Notes under the pieces: model-generated
Databases searched by the model: none
What the model was told of the DNA's origin: nothing
What the model saw: the letters and a program-made list of their open reading frames with translations, nothing else
Position numbers and translations under genes: made by a program
In this document: positions 41,751-50,210 of the stretch, in pieces
Numbering within the stretch: the first letter of the stretch is position 1
How the letters are laid out: each line of letters begins with the position of its first letter
Assembly: GCF_003234795.2 (NCBI RefSeq)
Contig: NZ_CP126268.1
Location: 2,728,001-2,792,000, forward strand
Direction of reading: 5' to 3'
From: Curtobacterium sp. MCLR17_032
GTDB lineage: Bacteria > Actinomycetota > Actinomycetes > Actinomycetales > Microbacteriaceae
DNA: 64,000 bases

Positions 41751-42758
41751 TCAGAGCTCGAGCACCAACCGGGGGCAGCCGGCCGCCGCGCGGGAGACGC
41801 AGACCATCATGGTGCGGTCGTCGGCCTGCTCGGCGGGGCTGAGCACGGTGTCCCGGTGGTCGACCGCGCCCTCGAGGACGGGGGTCTCGCACGTGCCGCA
41901 GGTGCCCTCGCGGCAGGACGACAGGACGAAGGCCCCGGCGTCCTCCGCGACCTCGAGCAGGGACCGGTCGGCAGGGACCGTGACGGTCGTGCCGGTCAGG
42001 GTGAGCTCGACCTCGAAGGACTCCCCCGGGGCGTCCACGTCGGCGGCCGGTTCGAAGCGCTCGACGCGGACGCTGCCGGCCGGCCAGTGCGCGGCGGCGG
42101 CTTCGACGGCGTCCATGAGACCCCGCGGACCGCAGCAGTAGACGACGGCGTCCCGCGGTTCGGCGAGCAGCCCGACCACGTTCAACCGGGGCGCCTGGTC
42201 GGCCGCGGCGAGGACGACCCGGTCGGGGTGCGCGGCCAGGAGCTCGTCGGCGAACGCCATCCGGTCGCGGGAGCGCCCGGCGTAGTGCAGCTCCCACGGC
42301 GTCCCGGCCTGCTCGGCGGCGGCGATCATCGCGCGGATCGGGGTGATCCCGATGCCGCCGGCGACGAAGACAGCGGGCCGGTCGGGGTCGAAGCCGAAGT
42401 GGTTGCGCGGGCCGCCGACCAGGACCTCGTCGCCGATCCGCAGGGTGTCATGCACGGCGACGGACCCGCCCCGACCACCGGCTTCGCGGAGGACCGCCAC
42501 CCGCCAGTGCCCGTCCGGGGTGGTGGTGACGAGCGAGTACTGGCGTTCGGTGCCGGGCACGACCTCGAGGTCCACGTGGGCGCCGGGCTCCCAGTCAGGC
42601 AGGGCACCACCGTCGACGGGGGCGAGGTCGAGCGTGACGACGTCCTCGGCCACCCGCTGCCGGTCGGCGATGCGCATCCGGTGCCGGGCCTCCGCACCGT
42701 TCGTTGTGCCAGCGCGGTTCGTGAACCCGATGCCGTTCGAGATGCCGGGCCCGCTCAT
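41751..42758 (-). CDS. PDR/VanB-type oxidoreductase (flavin, NAD, 2Fe-2S)
   Basis: This 335-residue electron-transfer protein has three domains. A flavin barrel contains RQYSLVTT near residue 75, an NAD domain contains GGIGITPIRAM, and a C-terminal plant-type ferredoxin domain contains SSCREGTCGTCETPVL with a later Cys. Such reductases feed Rieske or other oxygenases, for example in demethylation. No oxygenase gene is in the window. Its start overlaps the stop of the XRE-cupin regulator gene, so the two are co-expressed. The N-terminal 25 residues are Gly/Asn-rich and unconserved. Confidence 0.88.
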   Translation of the reverse strand: MSGPGISNGIGFTNRAGTTNGAEARHRMRIADRQRVAEDVVTLDLAPVDGGALPDWEPGAHVDLEVVPGTERQYSLVTTTPDGHWRVAVLREAGGRGGSVAVHDTLRIGDEVLVGGPRNHFGFDPDRPAVFVAGGIGITPIRAMIAAAEQAGTPWELHYAGRSRDRMAFADELLAAHPDRVVLAAADQAPRLNVVGLLAEPRDAVVYCCGPRGLMDAVEAAAAHWPAGSVRVERFEPAADVDAPGESFEVELTLTGTTVTVPADRSLLEVAEDAGAFVLSSCREGTCGTCETPVLEGAVDHRDTVLSPAEQADDRTMMVCVSRAAAGCPRLVLEL

Positions 42759-43387
42759 GATGCCGCTCCGGCCCGCGGGGTCTCCTTGACGACGATCATG
42801 TGGAACGCGCTGCCGTCGGCACTGCACCAGCGGTGCCCGGTGCCACCGCGGTAGTACGCCGAGTCGCCGGGCCCGAGCCGGACGACGTCCTGGCCGCGGA
42901 GGTCGAGCAGGACGTCCCCGGCGAGCACGGTGAGGAACTCGTCCTCGCGGTGCTCGAAGTACTCCCCCGGTTCGGTGTTGTCGCCCTTCCACTCGAGCGG
43001 CTCGAAGGCGTGCGGGCCGGCGTGCACGAGCAGCCGGGCCTCGCCGCTGGAGAACGGCCCGCGGGCACCCTCGCCGGAACGGAGCACCTCGGGGCGCCGG
43101 TCGTCGGGCTCGTCGCGGACCGGGGCCCCGGCGGCGAGGAGGGCGACCTGCGTGGTGTCGAGCGCGGCGGCGATCTTCTCGAGCGAGACCATGCTCGCCC
43201 GCGAGTGTCCGCGCTCCACCTGGCTGAGGAACGGGTGCGACAGCCCGGTCCGTTCGGCGAGCTGCACGAGCGTCAGACGCGACGAACGGCGCAGCGCCCG
43301 GATGTGCTCGCCGACGAGACGGGCCTGCTCGTCGACGACCCGGTCGGCGACGGGCAGGTCGCGCTCGGGCAGGAGTTCGGTGTGCAT
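42755..43387 (-). CDS. XRE-family regulator with cupin sensor domain
   Basis: This 210-residue regulator has an XRE helix-turn-helix near residues 25-80 (LTLVQLAERTGLSHPFLSQV) and a C-terminal cupin barrel with EHREDEFLTVLAGDVLLDL and GTGHRW. Such proteins sense small catabolic ligands such as amines, amino acids or heterocycles. The ATG at 43387 has GGAG three bases upstream; an ATG at 43435 is the alternative. It is divergent to the cytosine-deaminase-like operon. It is the best local candidate for binding the 19-bp palindrome at 43497 or the GAAAC repeats. Confidence 0.88.
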   Translation of the reverse strand: MHTELLPERDLPVADRVVDEQARLVGEHIRALRRSSRLTLVQLAERTGLSHPFLSQVERGHSRASMVSLEKIAAALDTTQVALLAAGAPVRDEPDDRRPEVLRSGEGARGPFSSGEARLLVHAGPHAFEPLEWKGDNTEPGEYFEHREDEFLTVLAGDVLLDLRGQDVVRLGPGDSAYYRGGTGHRWCSADGSAFHMIVVKETPRAGAAS

Positions 43388-43459
43388 CGCGCTCCGATCG
43401 TGGTCCGGACGGGCCGGGCGTTCCGTGTGGTCCATCTCGTCACAGCCGGCAACCGGAGC

Positions 43460-43496
43460 GAAACGGGTGGGAAACACGGCCCACCTAGCATCGTGG
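43460..43496 (+). promoter_or_regulatory. GAAAC direct-repeat promoter of the N-heterocycle operon
   Basis: GAAAC occurs at 43460 and 43471 (11 bp apart), with GCAAC another 11 bp upstream. TAGCAT begins at 43486, 15 bp after the second copy. Transcription should start near 43497. Confidence 0.75.
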
Positions 43497-43515
43497 ATGT
43501 TGATGCGATCAACAT
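43497..43515 (+). promoter_or_regulatory. 19-bp palindromic operator at the transcription start
   Basis: ATGTTGATGCGATCAACAT has perfect 8-bp arms and a 3-base centre. It begins at the predicted start of transcription, an ideal position for a repressor. The neighbouring XRE-cupin protein is the natural candidate. Confidence 0.7.
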
Positions 43516-43540
43516 TCTCACACACGATCGAGAGGGCCCC

Positions 43541-44851
43541 ATGGACTCGTCGCTGCCCCGCCCGATCACCCTCCTGCGGTCCGCGCTCCTGGCCGACGGC
43601 CGTCTGGTCGACGTCGCGGTCACCGGCGACACCGTCACCGAGGTCGCCCCCGCCGGCACACTCCGGGCACCGTCCGCGAGCACCCTCGAGCTCGACGGCC
43701 GCCTGCTCCTCGCCGCCCCGGCCGAACCCCACGCCCACCTCGACAAGGCCCTCAGCGCCGACCGGATCGACCCGCCGCTCGGCGACCTCGGCTCGGCCAT
43801 CGCCGCCTGGGCCGCGTACGCCACGACGATGTCCGTCGACGAGATCGCCGACCGCGCCCGGACCGCGGCCCTCGCCCTGCTGTCCGCCGGCACCACCGCG
43901 GTCCGCACCCACGTCGACATCCTCAGCCACGGCGGGACCGGCACCGTCGCCGAGGCCGTCCGCGGCGCCCAGGCCCTCGTGCAGGTCCGGGACGAGCTGG
44001 CCCACCTGATGGACATCGAACTCGTCGCCCTCGCCGGCCCCCTCGCTCCCGACGAGCACGTCGAGGCGGTCCTGGACCTCGGCGTGGACCTGGTCGGCGG
44101 CGCCCCGCACCTCGCCGAGGACCCCCTGGCCGACGTCGACCGGCTGCTCGCGATCGCCCGGCGCCGCGGCCTCGGGGTCGACCTGCACGCCGACGAGAGC
44201 CTGGACGGACCGGTCACCCTCGACCACTACGCCCGGGCCGTCCGGGACTGGCCGCGCGACCGTCAGTACTCCGCCGGGCACTGCGTCCGCCTCGGCACGA
44301 TGGACGCGGACCGCCTGGCCCAGGTGGTGGCCGACGTCGTCGCGGCGGACATCGGCGTCATCACCCTGCCGATCACGAACCTGTACCTGCAGGGCTGGCA
44401 GCACCCGGTGTCGACCCCGCGGGGCCTCACCGCGATCCAGGCACTCCTCGACGCCGGCGTCCGGGTGGCGGCCGGCGCCGACAACGTCCGCGACCCGTTC
44501 AACCCCGTCGGCCGGAGCGACGCCCTCGAGACCGCGTCGCTGCTCGTGACCGCGGGGCACCTGACGCCGGACCAGGCGTACGCGATGGTGAGCGACACCG
44601 CCCGGAGCGTGATGGGCCTCCCGGCCGCCGGTCCCGTCGTCGGGGCGCGCGCCGACCTGCTCGCGATCGCCGCGACCAGCGTCACCGACGCCGTGGCGAA
44701 CGCCCCCGCCGACCGCATCGTCCTGTCCCGCGGGCGACTCGTCGCCCGCACCGAGATGCACCGCACCGTCGCCGCCCCGGCCCGAGACGCACCGGCTCGC
44801 CCCTGCGCCCGGGTCACTGTGCCCGAGCCCGCAACCGTCCCCGTTCCCTGA
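43541..44851 (+). CDS. Cytosine-deaminase-like amidohydrolase
   Basis: This 436-residue enzyme resembles CodA-type deaminases: PHAHLDKALSADR with the HxH site, VDLHADES, SAGHCVRLG and GADNVRDPFNPVGRSD with the catalytic Asp. Substrates of the family include cytosine, isoguanine, creatinine and other cyclic amidines. AGAGG lies five bases before the ATG at 43541. It is the first gene of an operon with an ABC importer, an FAD oxidase, a creatininase-family amidase and a PNPOx-like protein. The substrate is probably the imported N-heterocycle. Confidence 0.85.
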   Translation: MDSSLPRPITLLRSALLADGRLVDVAVTGDTVTEVAPAGTLRAPSASTLELDGRLLLAAPAEPHAHLDKALSADRIDPPLGDLGSAIAAWAAYATTMSVDEIADRARTAALALLSAGTTAVRTHVDILSHGGTGTVAEAVRGAQALVQVRDELAHLMDIELVALAGPLAPDEHVEAVLDLGVDLVGGAPHLAEDPLADVDRLLAIARRRGLGVDLHADESLDGPVTLDHYARAVRDWPRDRQYSAGHCVRLGTMDADRLAQVVADVVAADIGVITLPITNLYLQGWQHPVSTPRGLTAIQALLDAGVRVAAGADNVRDPFNPVGRSDALETASLLVTAGHLTPDQAYAMVSDTARSVMGLPAAGPVVGARADLLAIAATSVTDAVANAPADRIVLSRGRLVARTEMHRTVAAPARDAPARPCARVTVPEPATVPVP

Positions 44852-44886
44852 CCGCGCACGACCATGCACGAGAACACGAGGTAGCC

Positions 44887-45654
44887 GTGACCACCACCGC
44901 ACCAGCCCCCGTCACCGCGACGGACACGCTGCTCGACTTCCGGAACGTCGAGATGACGTTCCCGAACGGCACCATCGCCCTGCAGGGCGTCGACCTGACC
45001 GTGGACCGCGGCCAGTTCGTCTCGGTCGTCGGACCGTCCGGCTGCGGCAAGTCGACGCTGCTCCGGATCGCCTCCGGGCTCGAGACCGCGTCCGACGGCA
45101 CCGCCGGGGTCGCCGCCGACCGGATCGGCTACGTCTTCCAGGACGCCACGCTCCTGCCGTGGCGGAGCGTGCAGGGGAACGTCGAACTGCTCGCCGAACT
45201 CGGGCACGTGCCCAAGGCCGAACGGGCCGCGAAGGCGAAGCACGCGATCGACCTGGTCGGTCTGAACGGCTTCGAGGCGAACCTGCCGAAGCAGCTGTCC
45301 GGCGGCATGCGGATGCGCGTCTCGCTCGCCCGGTCGCTGACCCTCGACCCGGAGCTGTTCCTGTTCGACGAGCCGTTCGGCGCCCTGGACGAGATCACCC
45401 GCGAACGCCTCAACGACGAACTGCTGCGGCTGTTCGTGGAGCAGCAGTTCGCCGGCCTGTTCATCACCCACTCGGTGTCTGAGGCCGTCTACCTGTCCAC
45501 CGAGGTCATCGTCATGTCGGGCCGACCGGGCAGCATCGTCGGCCGGTTCGACGTGCCCTTCCCGATGCCACGCGACCCGGACATCCGCTTCACCCCCGAG
45601 TTCGCCGAACTGGTCGGCGAGGTCTCGCACGCACTCCGGGAAGGACACCGCTGA
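44887..45654 (+). CDS. ABC transporter ATPase, nitrate/sulfonate/pyrimidine type
   Basis: This 255-residue ATPase belongs to the SsuB/TauB/ThiZ group. Walker A is GPSGCGKST, the Q-loop is YVFQDATLLPWRSV, the signature LSGGMRMRVSLARSL and Walker B LFLFDEPFGALD. It powers the permease encoded next. The GTG at 44887 has GAGG five bases upstream. The stop overlaps the permease start (TGATG). Confidence 0.92.
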   Translation: MTTTAPAPVTATDTLLDFRNVEMTFPNGTIALQGVDLTVDRGQFVSVVGPSGCGKSTLLRIASGLETASDGTAGVAADRIGYVFQDATLLPWRSVQGNVELLAELGHVPKAERAAKAKHAIDLVGLNGFEANLPKQLSGGMRMRVSLARSLTLDPELFLFDEPFGALDEITRERLNDELLRLFVEQQFAGLFITHSVSEAVYLSTEVIVMSGRPGSIVGRFDVPFPMPRDPDIRFTPEFAELVGEVSHALREGHR

Positions 45655-46523
45655 TGGTCACGCTGCAGGAGGTCGCCGAGGCCCGTACCGCGCGCACCGC
45701 CGCCCGCCGGTCCTCGACCCGCACCCGCCGCTCGGTCACCTGGTGGCAGCCCGTCGTCGTCCTCGCCGTGCTCGTCGCCGTCTGGTACGCCGCCGCGTAC
45801 TACTACGACCACGTCCGGAGCCTGGCGTTCCTCGTGCCGTACCCGCACCTGGTGCTCACGGCGATCGTCGCCCCGACCGGGATGAACGGCGCCCCCTCGA
45901 CCTTCGGCCACGATCTGTGGACGGCACTCGGACGGACCACCGTCGTGTCGCTGACCGGGCTGGCGTTCGCGATCGTCATCGGGGTCCTCTGGGCGATGGC
46001 GATGGCGCAGGCGAAGTGGCTCGAGAACTCGCTCTACCCCTACGCGGTGGTGCTGCAGTGCGTGCCGATCCTGGCGCTCGTGCCGCTGATCGGTGCCCTG
46101 TTCGGCTACGAGTTCACCAGCCGGGTCATCGTCACGGTGATGATCGCCCTGTTCCCGATGGTGTCGAACACGCTGTTCGGGCTGCAGTCCGCCGACCGGG
46201 CGCAGCACGAGCTCTTCCGGCTGCAGCGCTCCAGCCGCCTCGCCCGACTGGTGAAGCTGCAGGTCCCCGCGGCGCTGCCGTCGATCTTCGTCGGCCTGCG
46301 GACCTCGGCCGGTCTGTCGGTGATCGGCGCGATCGTCGGCGACCAGTTCTTCCAGCGTGGCAACCCGGGCCTGGGCGTCCTCATCCAGGTCACCGCGTCC
46401 CGACTGATGGGACCCGAGCTCTACGCGACCATCATCATCGCCTCGCTCTACGGCGTCGTGGTGTTCCTGGTCTTCGGCCTGCTCGGCCGCCTGGCCGTCG
46501 GCCGCTGGCACGACTTCGGCTGA
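45654..46523 (+). CDS. ABC transporter permease, SsuC/ThiX type
   Basis: This 289-residue permease has about six helices and an EAA-like loop region around QRSSRLARLVKLQVPAALPSIFVGLR, as in BPD-type SsuC permeases. A Thr/Arg-rich N-terminus precedes the first helix. It starts inside the ATPase stop codon. With the binding protein encoded 121 bp downstream it forms an importer for a small nitrogen heterocycle or related compound. Confidence 0.9.
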   Translation: MVTLQEVAEARTARTAARRSSTRTRRSVTWWQPVVVLAVLVAVWYAAAYYYDHVRSLAFLVPYPHLVLTAIVAPTGMNGAPSTFGHDLWTALGRTTVVSLTGLAFAIVIGVLWAMAMAQAKWLENSLYPYAVVLQCVPILALVPLIGALFGYEFTSRVIVTVMIALFPMVSNTLFGLQSADRAQHELFRLQRSSRLARLVKLQVPAALPSIFVGLRTSAGLSVIGAIVGDQFFQRGNPGLGVLIQVTASRLMGPELYATIIIASLYGVVVFLVFGLLGRLAVGRWHDFG

Positions 46524-46644
46524 CGCCGGCACCGCGGCCAGACGCCGGCGCCCGGTCGCCGCGGAACGCACCGCGACCCCGCTCCTCCCTTCCCACAGCA
46601 CCCACCCCCAGCACCACGAGACCCGCACCACGAACGGAGCCTCC

Positions 46645-47838
46645 ATGCGCACCACCACCCGAATCGGCGCTGTCACCGCCGCCCTCACCGTCACCGCGAT
46701 CGCCCTCACCGGCTGCGCGAGCGGCTCGGCGAGCGGCAGCAGCACCACGGCCGCCAGCGCCGCCACGGCGACCGGCCCGAAGGTCGACCTGTCCGGCACC
46801 TGCCCCGCGACCGTGGTCGTCCAGACCGACTGGAACCCGGAGGGCGAGCACGGCCACCTGTACCAGATGCTCGGCCCGAACCCGACGATCGACGCCTCCG
46901 GCAAGACCGTCACCGGCGACCTGTACGCGAACGGCAAGCCGACCGGGGTGAAGCTCGAGATCCGTGCCGGCGGCCCGGCCATCGGCTACTCGAAGGTCAG
47001 CTCGCAGATGTACCAGGACAAGTCGATCACCCTCGGCTACGTCTCCACCGACGAGGCCGTGCAGTTCTCCGGCAAGCTGCCCACCACCGCGGTGTTCGCC
47101 GAGAACGACCAGTCCCCGTTCGTGATCATGTACGACCCGTCGAAGTACAAGGACGTCGACAGCATCAAGGACCTCGGCAAGGAGCTCGAGAAGAAGAAGG
47201 GCGTCGTCCGGTACTTCAACGGCGCCTCGTACATGTCGTACCTGGAGTCGGCGGGCATCCTGCCGAAGAGCATCCTCGACGGCAGCTACGACGGCACCCC
47301 GGCGAAGTTCGTCTCCGCGGGCGGCAAGGACGCGCAGCAGGGCTTCGCCACCGCCGAGCCGTACATCTACCAGAACCAGGTCGCCGCCTGGGGCAAGAAG
47401 GTCGCGTACAAGCTCGTCTCGAGCACCGGCTGGAACCCGTACCCCGAGACGATGTCGGTCCGCACCGGTGAACTGTCCAAGCTGTCGCCGTGCCTGAAGC
47501 AGCTCGTGCCCGTGATGCAGCAGGCGGACGTCGACTACCTGAAGTCCCCCGGCGCCACCAACGACCTGATCACGCAGCTCGTGCAGCAGTACAACAACGG
47601 CTGGACGTACGACTCGAAGGTCGGCGCGTTCGCCGCGAAGCAGATGAAGTCGCTCGGCATCGCGACCGACGGCGACAACGGCTACGTCGGGGACCTCGAC
47701 GAGAAGCGCGTCACCGACTTCATCGAGAAGGCCACCCCGGTCTTCGCCGGCGACGGCGGGGACGTGAAGTCCGGGCTGCAGGCCGCCGACCTGTACACGA
47801 ACGAGTTCCTGGACAAGAAGGTCTCGCTCGGCTTCTGA
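46645..47838 (+). CDS. ABC substrate-binding lipoprotein, NMT1/ThiY-like
   Basis: This 397-residue protein has a lipobox LTGC (Cys about residue 24) and then an NMT1/THI5-like domain. The opening strand VVVQTDWNPEGEHGHLYQML closely follows the ThiY-type pattern DWxPxxEHGxxY. ThiY and its relatives bind formyl-aminopyrimidine, riboflavin or similar ring compounds. Length is longer than ThiY by about 70 residues. It is followed by a compound hairpin before the oxidase gene, which may reduce downstream transcription. The ligand is inferred to be a purine, pyrimidine or flavin-derived heterocycle. Confidence 0.88.
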   Translation: MRTTTRIGAVTAALTVTAIALTGCASGSASGSSTTAASAATATGPKVDLSGTCPATVVVQTDWNPEGEHGHLYQMLGPNPTIDASGKTVTGDLYANGKPTGVKLEIRAGGPAIGYSKVSSQMYQDKSITLGYVSTDEAVQFSGKLPTTAVFAENDQSPFVIMYDPSKYKDVDSIKDLGKELEKKKGVVRYFNGASYMSYLESAGILPKSILDGSYDGTPAKFVSAGGKDAQQGFATAEPYIYQNQVAAWGKKVAYKLVSSTGWNPYPETMSVRTGELSKLSPCLKQLVPVMQQADVDYLKSPGATNDLITQLVQQYNNGWTYDSKVGAFAAKQMKSLGIATDGDNGYVGDLDEKRVTDFIEKATPVFAGDGGDVKSGLQAADLYTNEFLDKKVSLGF

Positions 47839-47868
47839 GCGCGCCGGTCGGCCCGGCCGACCACCCAC

Positions 47869-47972
47869 CGGACGGGAGGCGCGGTGCACGACCGCCCCTG
47901 GGCCCACACCGCCGGTTCCGGCGGGTCGCGCCAGCGACCCGCCGGCCGTGCCGGTGGGGAGCCTCCCGTCCG
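47869..47972 (+). terminator. Compound hairpin inside the N-heterocycle operon (gggaggc family)
   Basis: Outer arms cggacgggaggc (from 47869) and gcctcccgtccg (to 47972) enclose a perfect 12-bp inner stem (47918-47929 with 47934-47945). It separates transport genes from the three catabolic genes. It may attenuate rather than end transcription, since no promoter is obvious before 48007. Confidence 0.65.
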
Positions 47973-48006
47973 CCGTCTCCCCACCTCCCACGCAGCAGGA
48001 GCCCGC

Positions 48007-49401
48007 ATGACCACCGTCACCCCCACCGCCGTGCCCACCACCCCGGTCCCGCCCGCCGCACTCGAGGCCCTCCGCGCCGAACTCGTCGACCTGCTCGGCG
48101 AGCGCGGGGTCAGCACGGACCAGCGCACCCGCGAGCGCGCCTCGGTCGACGAGGCCACGATGAGCCCGATCCTCAGCGAACAGCTGCCGCTCGGACTTGC
48201 CGACCTCGTCGCCTCCCCCGCGTCCGCCGACGAGATCGCGGCGACCCTGCACGCGGCCGTCCGACACGGCGTCCCCGTCACCACCCGCGGCAAGGGCACC
48301 GGCAACTACGGCCAGGGCATCCCGCTGCACGGCGGGCTGGTCCTCGACACCTCCCGGGCCCGCGCGGTCGTCGAGGTCGGCGACGGCTGGATCACCGCCG
48401 AGTCCGGCACCTCGATGGTCGCCCTCGAGCAGGCGGCAGCAGCAGCCGGCCAGCAGCTCTGGATGTACCCGTCCACCGCGCAGTCGACGATCGGCGGGTT
48501 CCTGTCCGGCGGCTCCGGCGGCACCGGGTCGATCGCGCACGGGTCGAACTGGCAGGGCTTCGTGACCGCGCTCGACATCGCGCTGCCCGGCGAGCCCGGC
48601 CTGCACCACGTCGAGGGCGACGCCGCCCAGCCCTTCGTGCACACCTACGGCACCGCCGGCGTCATCGCCCGCGCGACCGTCCGGCTCGAACCGCTACAGG
48701 ACTGGCGAGCCGTGTACGCGTCGTTCCCGAGCTTCGAGCAGGCCCTCGCGGCCGTCCGCACCCTGCGCGGCCTGGACCCGGTGCCGCGCCTGGTCAGCGC
48801 CGACCGGGCGGAGGTCGCCGCCACCCTGCCGACCGATGCCGCCATCGTCGCGGGCCGGGCGAGCCTCCGCGGCATCATCGACGCCGTCACGCTCGACGAG
48901 GCCCGCGACCTGATCGGCCTGGCCGGCGGCACGGTCGAGGACGTCCGCGAGGGGCTGCAGCAGACCACGAAGGTGTCGATGCTGTCCTACAACCACCCGA
49001 TCTGGTGGCTGAAGCGGAACACCCCCGACACCGAGTACTTCCACGTCGAGGTCGGCGGCGAGGCGCTGATCGACCGGATCGCCGAGGTCGAGGCCGTCTA
49101 CCCGGGCGGGATGCTGCACATCGAGGCGGCACACGTCGGCCCGATCGGCATGCTCACCGCGCCCTACACCGGGGCGGAGGACGTCTACGCCGGCTACCCC
49201 GCGCTCCGCGACCTGGGCGTCCGGGTGCACAGCCCGCACCAGTACTACGTCGACCACGGGGTAGAGGAACTGCTCGCCCTGAAGCAGCAGACCGACCCGG
49301 ACGGGCTGCTCAACCCGGGGCACGTCATCGACCCGGCGTTGGTGCAGTCCGGCGGGTCCACGGCGTCCGCGCAGCCCGCCGTCCCCGGGTTCGGCAAGTG
49401 A
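48007..49401 (+). CDS. FAD-linked oxidase (GlcD/PCMH type)
   Basis: This 464-residue flavoprotein has the PCMH FAD domain: VTTRGKGTGNYGQGIPLHGG and YPSTAQSTIGGFLSGGSGG near residues 95-175, and the C-terminal PDGLLNPGHV tail. Family members oxidise hydroxy-acids, amines or heterocycles. AGGAG five bases before the ATG is a strong ribosome site. Its stop overlaps the GTG of the creatininase-family gene. In this operon it probably acts before or after ring hydrolysis. The exact reaction is unknown. Confidence 0.88.
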   Translation: MTTVTPTAVPTTPVPPAALEALRAELVDLLGERGVSTDQRTRERASVDEATMSPILSEQLPLGLADLVASPASADEIAATLHAAVRHGVPVTTRGKGTGNYGQGIPLHGGLVLDTSRARAVVEVGDGWITAESGTSMVALEQAAAAAGQQLWMYPSTAQSTIGGFLSGGSGGTGSIAHGSNWQGFVTALDIALPGEPGLHHVEGDAAQPFVHTYGTAGVIARATVRLEPLQDWRAVYASFPSFEQALAAVRTLRGLDPVPRLVSADRAEVAATLPTDAAIVAGRASLRGIIDAVTLDEARDLIGLAGGTVEDVREGLQQTTKVSMLSYNHPIWWLKRNTPDTEYFHVEVGGEALIDRIAEVEAVYPGGMLHIEAAHVGPIGMLTAPYTGAEDVYAGYPALRDLGVRVHSPHQYYVDHGVEELLALKQQTDPDGLLNPGHVIDPALVQSGGSTASAQPAVPGFGK

Positions 49402-50210
49402 GCGCGGGCACGACCGGCGCGCGGACCGGCACCCGCAAGCTCGCCGAGCTCTCCGGCCCGGCCGTCGCCGCAGGGTTCACCGCCGACACGATCGTCGTCC
49501 AGCCCACCGGCGCGATCGAACACCACGGCCCGCACCTGCCGCTGCTGACCGACTTCCTGCTCGCCGACCACATCGGCGGCGCCGCGGTCGAGCAGGCCGC
49601 AGCCGAGGGGCTCGACGTCTGGCAACTGCCCACCCTGGCGTTCACCAAGTCCGACGAGCACAGCTGGGCACCCGGCACCGTGTGGCTCGACGCCGACACG
49701 ATGTTCGACACCGTGGTGCAGATCGGCCGGGCCGTCGCCCTGACCGGTGCCGGCACGCTCGTGTTCGCGAACGGGCACGGCGGCAACGTGGCGCTGCTGC
49801 AGGTCGCGCTGCGCGAGATCCGGAAGCAGACCGGGCTGAAGACGTTCCTCATGCCGACCCTGGCCCGCGTACCCGGTCCGGACGGCGAAGACGCCGACGA
49901 ACGCGGCTTCGGCATCCACGGAGGGGCCGCCGAGACGTCGATGATCCTGCACCTGCGGCCGGACCTGGTCGACATGCGCCTCGCGGAGCGGTGGGTGCCG
50001 GACCACCTGGCGGAGTTCGAGAAGATCGCCTTCAACGGCGGACCGGTGTCCTTCGGCTGGTTGTCCAACGACTTCGGGCCGGCCGGCGTCGTCGGGGACG
50101 CGAGTCGCGCCTCCCGCTCGTACGGGGCCGCGCTGTGGCAGCACTCGCTCGCCGAGGCGGTGGCCTCCCTGCACGAGGTCGCCCGGTTCGACCCCGCCGG
50201 ACCGCGGTGA
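49398..50210 (+). CDS. Creatininase-family amidohydrolase
   Basis: This 270-residue metalloprotein keeps the creatininase metal set: Glu and His in TGAIEHHGPHLPLLTD with its Asp, the His of ANGHGGN and the Glu of IHGGAAETSMIL. Relatives open cyclic amides (creatinine), deformylate formamidopyrimidines (ArfB) or act in mycofactocin assembly (MftE). The GTG overlaps the oxidase stop and its own stop overlaps the PNPOx gene start, so the three are tightly coupled. Ring opening or deformylation of the imported heterocycle is the likely role. Confidence 0.88.
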   Translation: MSAGTTGARTGTRKLAELSGPAVAAGFTADTIVVQPTGAIEHHGPHLPLLTDFLLADHIGGAAVEQAAAEGLDVWQLPTLAFTKSDEHSWAPGTVWLDADTMFDTVVQIGRAVALTGAGTLVFANGHGGNVALLQVALREIRKQTGLKTFLMPTLARVPGPDGEDADERGFGIHGGAAETSMILHLRPDLVDMRLAERWVPDHLAEFEKIAFNGGPVSFGWLSNDFGPAGVVGDASRASRSYGAALWQHSLAEAVASLHEVARFDPAGPR

